Source: Novosphingobium sp. (GTDB lineage Bacteria; Pseudomonadota; Alphaproteobacteria; Sphingomonadales; Sphingomonadaceae). From it: 6,130 nucleotides of DNA. Below the pieces are notes generated by a model. It saw only the letters and a program-made list of their open reading frames with translations. It had not been told where the DNA came from and made no database searches. The translations under genes and the position numbers were made by a program. Below are positions 1 through 4,554 of this stretch, in pieces. Positions within the stretch are counted from its first letter, which is position 1. Every line of letters begins with the position of its first letter. The DNA lies in NCBI GenBank assembly GCA_027490345.1, contig JAIXYF010000344.1, forward strand, positions 1 through 6,130, read 5' to 3'.

Positions 1-291
1 ATCCGGGATGCGGCCCTGATCGACGAGGCCGCGAATGAAATCATACTCGGTGGCGCCCGCGCTGGGGAAGCCGACTTCGATTTCCTTCAGGCCGAGGCTG
101 ACCAGCAGATCGAAGAAGCGAGTCTTCTTTTCCGCATCCATCGGATCGATCAGCGATTGGTTGCCATCGCGCATGTCGGTGGAAAGCCAGCGCGGGGCCT
201 GCGTGATCGTGCGACCGGGCCACTGGCGGTTCTCCAGCGGAACCTGCGGGAAGGCGCGGTACTTGACCGAAGGGTTCTTGAGCATCGACAT
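1..291 (-). CDS. leuA: 2-isopropylmalate synthase, N-terminal part (cut by window edge)
   Basis: This is the first 97 codons of the enzyme that condenses 2-oxoisovalerate with acetyl-CoA, the committed step of leucine synthesis; the rest lies beyond the left edge. The protein begins MSMLKNPSVKYRAFPQ and continues with RQWP, TQAPRW and STDMRDGNQSLIDPM, the hallmark of the LeuA type 2 family (HMGL-like TIM barrel). R41 and D42 in the RDGNQ motif match the substrate-binding Arg and metal-binding Asp known from Mycobacterium tuberculosis LeuA. The later EIEVGFPSAGATEYDF stretch is also typical. ATG at 291 is chosen, but the ATG two codons later (285) is nearly as good; the ribosome site is weak (GAAAG, about 9 bases upstream). 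A leucine-rich leader peptide gene precedes it by 84 bases, so expression is probably controlled by attenuation. The identity is very secure; the exact start is less so. Confidence 0.95.
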   Translation of the reverse strand, partial: MSMLKNPSVKYRAFPQVPLENRQWPGRTITQAPRWLSTDMRDGNQSLIDPMDAEKKTRFFDLLVSLGLKEIEVGFPSAGATEYDFIRGLVDQGRIPD

Positions 292-336
292 GGGGCTGCT
301 TTCGGATCTGGAAATTGCGATTTTATGGCTGAGAGA

Positions 337-388
337 CCCTTGGGCGCCGAAGGCACGCCAGATGGCCGCCTAGCTTCACGCCCAAGGG
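337..388 (-). promoter_or_regulatory. leuA transcription attenuator: competing leader hairpins
   Basis: Two perfect 10-base arms, CGCCCAAGGG at 379-388 and CCCTTGGGCG at 337-346 (plus-strand letters), are separated by 32 bases. The promoter-side arm lies inside codons 13-16 of the leader peptide gene. Bases 342-359 can instead fold locally on the minus strand as GGCGTGCC-TTC-GGCGCCC (about seven pairs, one bulge, one G-U). This local hairpin uses most of the same CGCCC arm, so the two folds exclude each other, as expected of attenuator RNA. A ribosome stalled at leucine codon 11 would cover the first arm. The tract after the local hairpin is only TCTCTC, so a classical U-run is missing and it is unsettled which fold terminates. 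The rest of the gap between leuA and the divergent hydrolase gene (292-499) holds the leader peptide gene and promoter candidates only. Confidence 0.65.
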
Positions 389-426
389 CGGATAAGTCGC
401 AGGGTAAGGTCCGATACAGCGAACAT
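376..426 (-). CDS. leuL: leuA leader peptide (attenuation control peptide)
   Basis: A 16-codon open reading frame encodes MFAVSDLTLRLIRPWA and ends in TGA. Codons 7, 9 and 11 are leucine (CTT, CTG, CTT), with valine at codon 4 and isoleucine at codon 12. CTT is unexpected in a gene set that otherwise favours CTG and CTC, which suits a control codon. AGGA lies 7 bases before the ATG and could serve as ribosome site. The same bases resemble a -10 box, so a leaderless transcript starting at the ATG is also possible. The frame sits 84 bases upstream of leuA, reads the same way, and its last codons form one arm of a 10-bp inverted repeat. Leucine-dependent ribosome stalling here would decide which leader RNA fold forms. 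Leader-peptide attenuation of leuA is known in proteobacteria, but this peptide is assigned here by structure and position only. Confidence 0.85.
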   Translation of the reverse strand: MFAVSDLTLRLIRPWA

Positions 427-432
427 GCGTTT

Positions 433-463
433 ATCCTATGGTGAAAGGCTCGTGGCTTGTCCA
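433..463 (-). promoter_or_regulatory. candidate promoter for leuL-leuA
   Basis: On the minus strand TGGACA (463-458) resembles a -35 box and TAGGAT (438-433) a -10 box, with a long 19-base spacer. If used, transcription would start at or within a base or two of the leader ATG at 426 and give a leaderless leader peptide mRNA. As I recall, this is the arrangement of the trpL leader in Sinorhizobium. Against it, both boxes are imperfect, the spacer is long, and the AGGA inside the supposed -10 box works equally well as a ribosome site, which would need a promoter further upstream, overlapping the start of the epoxide hydrolase gene. Confidence 0.25.
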
Positions 464-499
464 GAATGAAAGCGCCAGAGGCAATTGGGAGAGAGCCGT

Positions 500-1639
500 A
501 TGTCTGAAGCCATCGAGCCATTTGAATACCGGGTGCCGCAGTCGGCGCTGGATGATCTCCATGCCAGGCTTGATCTGGCGCGCTGGCCGGAGAAGGAAGC
601 GGTGGACGATTGGAGCCAGGGCGTGCCGCTGGCGGCCTTGCAGGATTTCGCGGCCTATTGGCGGCATGAATACGACTGGCGCCGGTGCGAGGACTGGCTG
701 AACGGGCTGGGGCTGTTCACCACGGATATCGACGGGGTGGCGATCCGGTTCCTGCATGTGCGCTCAAGGCATGAGGGCGCTTCGCCGTTGATCCTGACAC
801 ATGGTTGGCCGGGTTCGATTCTGGAATTTCGCGGGGTGATCGCGGCGCTGACCGACCCCGAAGCGCATGGCGGCAGCGCCGCGGATGCCTTCCATCTGGT
901 AATCCCGTGCCTGCCGGGCTTCGGCCTTTCGGGCAAGCCCGAGCGGCATGGCTGGGGTGTTGAAAAGATCGCGCAAGCCTGGGGCGTGCTGATGGCGCGG
1001 CTGGGGTATGACCGCTGGTTCGCGCAAGGCGGCGATTGGGGTTCGATCGTGACCACGCATATCGGGATGCAGGCGCCGCCAGGCTGCGCTGGCATTCACC
1101 TCAATATGCCGATGGCGCGGCCGCAGCCGGAGGATCTGGCGAATCCGTCTCCGTCGGAGCTCAAGGCGCTGGGCGCGCTGAAGCATTATCAGGACTGGGA
1201 TTCGGGCTATTCCAAGCAGCAATCCACCCGGCCGCAGACCATCGGGTATGCGCTGGTCGATTCGCCGGTGGGGCTGGCGGGCTGGATCTATGAAAAGATG
1301 TGGGCCTGGACCGACAATGACGGCATGCCCGAAAGCGCCTTGAGCCGCGATGCGATGCTCGACAATCTGATGCTCTACTGGCTGCCGGCGGCGGGAGCGT
1401 CTTCGGCCCGGCTCTATTGGCAGAGCTTTGGCGATGGCGGGATCGAGACGATCACGCTGCCCGTGGCGGTCAGCGCGTTTCCCAAGGAAATCCTGCCCAC
1501 GCCGCGATCATGGATGGAGCGACACTGCACGAATATTGTCCACTGGGGCGAACTGCCCAAGGGCGGACACTTTGCCGCGTGGGAACAGCCCGAGAGCTTC
1601 GTGGCCGAACTGCGGACGGCTTTTGCGCTGATGCGATAG
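500..1639 (+). CDS. microsomal-type epoxide hydrolase (EHN-domain alpha/beta hydrolase)
   Basis: A 379-residue protein with the N-terminal epoxide hydrolase domain (EHN, roughly residues 5-110) followed by an alpha/beta-hydrolase fold. It should open epoxides to diols through a covalent ester on an aspartate. Visible active-site elements are HGWPGS (101-106, oxyanion side), GGDWGS (177-182) with nucleophile D179, FPKE with E330 at the place of the charge-relay acid of mammalian microsomal epoxide hydrolase, and GGHFAAWEQP with catalytic H357. Y237 and Y306 are the likely epoxide-activating tyrosines. The stretch QSTRPQTIGYALVDSPVGLA is a family hallmark. No signal peptide or membrane anchor is present, so it is probably cytosolic. 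ATG at 500 is preferred over an in-frame TTG at 485 because GGGAGA (487-492) sits 7 bases before the ATG. It is the only plus-strand gene, divergent from leuA and convergent with yceI. Its natural substrate cannot be read from the sequence. Confidence 0.93.
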   Translation: MSEAIEPFEYRVPQSALDDLHARLDLARWPEKEAVDDWSQGVPLAALQDFAAYWRHEYDWRRCEDWLNGLGLFTTDIDGVAIRFLHVRSRHEGASPLILTHGWPGSILEFRGVIAALTDPEAHGGSAADAFHLVIPCLPGFGLSGKPERHGWGVEKIAQAWGVLMARLGYDRWFAQGGDWGSIVTTHIGMQAPPGCAGIHLNMPMARPQPEDLANPSPSELKALGALKHYQDWDSGYSKQQSTRPQTIGYALVDSPVGLAGWIYEKMWAWTDNDGMPESALSRDAMLDNLMLYWLPAAGASSARLYWQSFGDGGIETITLPVAVSAFPKEILPTPRSWMERHCTNIVHWGELPKGGHFAAWEQPESFVAELRTAFALMR

Positions 1640-1649
1640 GGCCGCTGTA

Positions 1650-1680
1650 CCGCCGCCCCGGATCAGATCCGGGGCGGCGG
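1650..1680. terminator. perfect 15-bp palindrome, probable bidirectional terminator or repeat element
   Basis: CCGCCGCCCCGGATC at 1650-1664 is followed by a single A and its exact reverse complement at 1666-1680. The element lies 10 bases after the hydrolase stop and 9 bases from the yceI stop on the other strand, exactly where convergent genes need a shared terminator. There is no real T-run on either side; the plus strand has only CTTCTTTT about 13 bases later. Its CCCCGGATC-N-GATCCGGGG core resembles palindromes I recall as frequent between genes in sphingomonads and other alphaproteobacteria, so it may be a dispersed REP-like element serving as terminator. Confidence 0.7.
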
Positions 1681-1689
1681 CGGGAGGCC

Positions 1690-2355
1690 CTACTTCTTTT
1701 CGAATGCGATGGTGATCTGCAGCGCCACCTCATCGGAAACGAGCGGCACGATGAAGCCCATGCCGAAATCCGAGCGCTTGATCGTGGCCTCGCCGTGGAA
1801 GCCGATGGTGGCGGCCTGATTCATCATGTTGGTGCCCGCGCCGGTGAACTTTGCGCTCAGCGTAACCGGCTTGGTCACGCCATTGAGCGTGAGATTGCCG
1901 GTGACAGCCGCGCTCATGCCATCGGCGGCAGGGGCCACGCTGGTCGAAACGAACGTCGCGTCAGTGGGGTTGGCGCCGAAGAAATCGGCCTTGCCGCCTT
2001 CTGCGGCAGGCTTGAGCAAGTGCGCGGTAAGGCCGGCGTTGGCCGTGAGCACCTTCGAGACCGGGACCGTGGCGGTGACCTTGGCCGCAGCGGGATTGGC
2101 GGGATCGAGGACGAGCGTGCCCGAAACATCGCCTAACAGGCCGAAATAGTCGTTGAAGCCCAGATGGTTGACGCGCCAGCCGATCAGCGAATGCGTGGGA
2201 TCGGCGGCATAGGTGCCAGCGGTGATCCGCGCCTTGTCGGCCTTGCCGGGCTGGGCCATCGGCATTTGCGAGAGCGAGGGAGCGGCCAGCGCAGCAAGCG
2301 CAAGGGGCAGGGCAAGGGTCAGGGCAGTGCGGGCGGCGCGGGGGAAGCGGATCAT
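1690..2355 (-). CDS. YceI family periplasmic protein
   Basis: A 221-residue protein with an N-terminal signal peptide (RFPRAART, a long hydrophobic run to about residue 27, cleavage probably after ALAA) and one YceI domain from about residue 47 to the end. Family marks are TYAADPTHSLIGWRVNHLGF near the start, DFFGANPTDATFVSTSV in the middle, LTLNGVTKPVTL and the RSDFGMG segment (194-200) before the last strands. YceI proteins form an extended lipocalin-like barrel that binds long isoprenoid or similar lipids in the periplasm; the ligand here is unknown. ATG at 2355 is chosen because GGAGA lies 6 bases upstream (2362-2366) and it opens directly into the signal peptide. The frame stays open much further upstream, to about 2733, but that part overlaps the I78 gene and is not credible. 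It may be cotranscribed with the I78 inhibitor gene about 100 bases upstream, though a hairpin lies between them. Confidence 0.92.
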   Translation of the reverse strand: MIRFPRAARTALTLALPLALAALAAPSLSQMPMAQPGKADKARITAGTYAADPTHSLIGWRVNHLGFNDYFGLLGDVSGTLVLDPANPAAAKVTATVPVSKVLTANAGLTAHLLKPAAEGGKADFFGANPTDATFVSTSVAPAADGMSAAVTGNLTLNGVTKPVTLSAKFTGAGTNMMNQAATIGFHGEATIKRSDFGMGFIVPLVSDEVALQITIAFEKK

Positions 2356-2369
2356 CAGGAGTCTCCGGT

Positions 2370-2400
2370 CTTGCAGTGGCACAGGGGCTGCCACAGCAAG
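2370..2400. terminator. intergenic hairpin between the I78 and yceI genes
   Basis: CTTGC-A-GTGGCA (2370-2381) pairs with TGCCAC-A-GCAAG (2389-2400): eleven base pairs with one A/A mismatch around a 7-base loop. It lies 4 bases before the ribosome site of yceI and about 57 bases after the stop of the I78 gene. No T-run follows it on either strand, so it could be a weak terminator, an mRNA-stabilising stem that separates two levels of expression, or a structure affecting yceI translation. Confidence 0.45.
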
Positions 2401-2456
2401 CCGCGCACTGGCAAGCGTCTTGCGCTGATCTGCCTTTGCCGTCCCTTGTTGCGCGA

Positions 2457-2741
2457 TCAGCCGCAGCGCATGGCGGCAATGCGGCCCGCCTCGTCGAGAA
2501 TGACATTGAGACGGCGGGCGCTGTAATCCATCGTGATGGCCTGCCCGGGGGCAATCCAGCGCATCGGATTGGGCCGCGCGATCTGCGCCAACGCTGCGCG
2601 CACCGCCGGGACAGCCTTGGCCCCGATGAAGCGTTCGGTCAGCGTGAGGCGGCAGGTATCGGGCGGCGGAGCAGGCGCATCGGCGCGGGCTACGCCGGCC
2701 GGCAGGGACACCAGCGCCGCCGCGCTGAACCAAAACTTCAT
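2457..2741 (-). CDS. I78-family peptidase inhibitor (secreted)
   Basis: A 94-residue protein with a signal peptide (MKFWFSAAALVSLPAGVARA, cleavage near residue 20-22), a short proline-rich linker, and a compact domain from C30 to the C-terminus. The pattern is that of the I78 inhibitor family (Aspergillus elastase inhibitor type): Cys, then IGAKAVPAVRA, then MRWIAPGQAITMDYSARRLN, then LDEAGRIAAMRCG. C30 and C93 can form the disulfide. The family inhibits serine proteases such as elastase and subtilisins; in bacteria it probably acts in the periplasm or on the outer surface, with an unknown target here. ATG at 2739-2741 has a GGGGA ribosome site 10 bases upstream. It follows the ilv operon but is separated from it by a strong terminator, so it should have its own promoter; TTGTCA at 2795-2800 is the best -35-like sequence, without a good -10 partner. 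Confidence 0.85.
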   Translation of the reverse strand: MKFWFSAAALVSLPAGVARADAPAPPPDTCRLTLTERFIGAKAVPAVRAALAQIARPNPMRWIAPGQAITMDYSARRLNVILDEAGRIAAMRCG

Positions 2742-2860
2742 GCGAATGTTATCCCCGATACTTCGAAAATGGAGGTATCTTGTTCGGGGCAGGCTGACAA
2801 CCGCCGTTCGGCAGGCGTCCCATGCTGTTCATCGAAAGGGCCGAGTTATCGATCGGGTAG

Positions 2861-2911
2861 GCCAGCAAAAAGGGCGAGCCTCCACTGGAGACCCGCCCTT
2901 TTTGCTGTGGC
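2861..2911 (-). terminator. intrinsic terminator of the ilvBNC operon
   Basis: AGCAAAAAGGGCG (2864-2876) and CGCCCTTTTTGCT (2894-2906) are exact reverse complements, 13 bp. They enclose a 17-base loop that contains a further CTCC/GGAG stem. Read on the minus strand the GC-rich stem ends in TTTTT, the classical terminator form, 37 bases after the ilvC stop. Because A5 and T5 lie symmetrically it could also stop plus-strand transcription. The rest of the gap (2742-2860) shows only a small GCCG/CGGC stem near 2804-2813 and no gene. Confidence 0.85.
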
Positions 2912-2947
2912 AGTTGGCCGGCTTCGGGCCAACCAAAACCGGAACGA

Positions 2948-3967
2948 TCAGTTCTTCGTCTTGTCGACCAGCGCATTCGCGCCGATCCACGGCATCATCG
3001 CACGCAGCTGGGCACCGGTCTTTTCGATCGGGTGGGCGGCTGCGGCCTTGCGCGCGGCCTTGAGTTCGGGCTGCCCGGCGCGGTTGTCGAGCACGAACGA
3101 CTTCACGAAGCGGCCCGACTGGATGTCGGCCAGAACGCGCTTCATTTCGGCTTTGGTCTCATCGGTGATGATGCGCGGACCAGTCGTGATGTCGCCGTAT
3201 TCGGCAGTGTTCGAGATCGAGTAGCGCATGTTGGCGATGCCGCCTTCATAGAGCAGGTCGACGATCAGCTTGGTCTCGTGGAGGCACTCGAAATAGGCCA
3301 TTTCCGGCGCGTAACCGGCTTCGACCAGCGTTTCGAACCCGGCCTGAATCAGGTGGGTGATGCCGCCGCACAGCACGGCCTGCTCGCCGAACAGGTCGGT
3401 CTCGCACTCTTCCTTGAAGTTCGTCTCGATGATGCCTGAACGGCCACCGCCGACGCCCGAGGCATAGGCCAGGCCCACGTCATGCGCGTTGCCGGTCGCG
3501 TCCTGATGGACGGCGATGAGGCAAGGGACGCCGCCGCCGCGCACATACTCGCTGCGAACGGTGTGGCCCGGGCCCTTGGGCGCGATCATGATCACGTCGA
3601 TATCGGCGCGCGGTTCGATAAGGCCGAAGTGGACGTTGAGGCCGTGGGCGAAGGCCAGCGCCGCGCCGGGCTTCATGTTGGCGTGGAGGTCTTCGGCATA
3701 GATCGCGGCCTGATGCTCATCGGGCGCGAGGACCATGAGAATATCGGCCCAGGCAGCCGCTTCGGCGTTCGAAAGGACCTTGAAGCCTGCGGCTTCGGCC
3801 TTCTTGGCGGTGGCCGAACCGGCACGCAGCGCGATCGCCACGTCCTTGACGCCGCTGTCACGCAGGTTCTGCGCGTGGGCGTGGCCCTGCGAGCCATAGC
3901 CGAGCACGGCGATCTTCTTGCCCGTGATGAGGTTCAGATCGCAATCGGCGTCGTAATAGACCTTCAT
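2948..3967 (-). CDS. ilvC: ketol-acid reductoisomerase, class I (NADP+)
   Basis: A 339-residue, full-length short-form (class I) enzyme that converts acetolactate or acetohydroxybutyrate to the dihydroxy acid using Mg2+ and NADPH, the second common step of valine, leucine and isoleucine synthesis. The Rossmann motif GYGSQGHAHAQN is at 23-34. LRAGSAT (47-53) carries an arginine and serines at the cofactor-phosphate loop, as in NADPH-preferring enzymes. Expected active-site residues are all visible: H108 in FAHGLN, K131 in APKGPGH, metal ligands D191 and E195 in ETDLFGEQ, E227 and E231 in FECLHE, and S252 in YSIS. The C-terminal knotted domain runs from about 183 to the end. The start has only a weak ribosome site (GGAA, 6 bases upstream), 40 bases after ilvN in the same direction, so it is most likely read from the ilvBN transcript. 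An intrinsic terminator follows. Confidence 0.97.
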   Translation of the reverse strand: MKVYYDADCDLNLITGKKIAVLGYGSQGHAHAQNLRDSGVKDVAIALRAGSATAKKAEAAGFKVLSNAEAAAWADILMVLAPDEHQAAIYAEDLHANMKPGAALAFAHGLNVHFGLIEPRADIDVIMIAPKGPGHTVRSEYVRGGGVPCLIAVHQDATGNAHDVGLAYASGVGGGRSGIIETNFKEECETDLFGEQAVLCGGITHLIQAGFETLVEAGYAPEMAYFECLHETKLIVDLLYEGGIANMRYSISNTAEYGDITTGPRIITDETKAEMKRVLADIQSGRFVKSFVLDNRAGQPELKAARKAAAAHPIEKTGAQLRAMMPWIGANALVDKTKN

Positions 3968-4007
3968 TCTCAGTTCCGTTCTCTATATCGTTAAAAAGAA
4001 AGGGATA

Positions 4008-4541
4008 TCAGGCAGCTTGCGCGCCGCGGATCATGCCGACGATGCCGGTGCGGCCCACTTCGACAAGGCCAAGTTCCTTCATCAGCGTGACGAAGCTGTC
4101 GATCTTGGCGGGCGCGCCGGTCAGTTCGAACACGAAGCTGGCGGTGGTGGTGTCGACCACCTTGGCGCGGAACACATCGGCTAGGCGCAGCGCCTCGACG
4201 CGGTTCTCGCCCTTGCCCGCCACCTTGATCAGTGCCAACTCACGCTCGACGTAGGGGCCGACTTCGGTGAGATCGACGACCTTGTGCACCGGCACCAGCC
4301 GTTCGAGCTGGGCGCGGATCTGATCGATCACTTCGGGCGGGCCGTGCGTCACGATGGTGATGCGGCTGACATCGTGGCCGTCGGTGATGTCAGCCACCGT
4401 CAGGCTGTCGATGTTATAGCCGCGCGCGGTGAACAGGCCCGCGATCTTGGCGAGGATACCCGCTTCGTTATCGACGGTGATGGTGAGGACGTGGCGTTCG
4501 CTCAAATTGGCTGCAGCGGCGATGGCGGTTTCGGCGGTCAT
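4008..4541 (-). CDS. ilvN: acetolactate synthase small (regulatory) subunit
   Basis: A 177-residue regulatory subunit that activates the IlvB catalytic subunit and carries valine feedback inhibition. An ACT domain covers about residues 17-92 (HVLTITVDNEAGILAKIAGL, then RGYNIDSLTVA and RITIVTHG). The C-terminal acetolactate synthase small-subunit domain covers about 98-172 (ELALIKV, RLADVFRAKVVD, FVFELTG, GIVGMIRG). The length fits the long bacterial form (often called IlvH). ATG at 4541 is chosen over an open extension of 22 codons because AGGAGG (4550-4555) lies 8 bases before it and the extension would run into ilvB. That ribosome site overlaps the ilvB stop codon, which points to translational coupling and matched subunit amounts. 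Only 13 bases separate the two genes. Confidence 0.96.
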   Translation of the reverse strand: MTAETAIAAAANLSERHVLTITVDNEAGILAKIAGLFTARGYNIDSLTVADITDGHDVSRITIVTHGPPEVIDQIRAQLERLVPVHKVVDLTEVGPYVERELALIKVAGKGENRVEALRLADVFRAKVVDTTTASFVFELTGAPAKIDSFVTLMKELGLVEVGRTGIVGMIRGAQAA

Positions 4542-4554
4542 TGGCTCGGCCTCC

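Noticed and set aside
306..363. CCAGAT...ATCTGG inverted repeat within the leuA leader.
   Set aside because: Only 6 bp over a long loop and weaker than the 10-bp and local hairpins already described.
485..499. Upstream TTG start (485) for the epoxide hydrolase, adding five residues.
   Set aside because: The TTG lies just before the GGGAGA ribosome site, which is well placed for the ATG at 500.
1417..2136. Plus-strand open frame of 239 codons spanning the end of the hydrolase gene, the palindrome and part of yceI.
   Set aside because: It crosses the 1650-1680 palindrome and overlaps two well-supported genes; its composition is that of shadow frames (rich in R, G, A).
2426..2460. CTGATC...GATCAG inverted repeat at the I78 stop codon.
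   Set aside because: Only 6 bp with a 23-base loop; expected by chance in DNA of this composition.
2356..2733. N-terminal extension of the yceI frame up to 2733.
   Set aside because: It overlaps the I78 inhibitor gene in another frame, and the ATG at 2355 has a ribosome site and begins a clean signal peptide.
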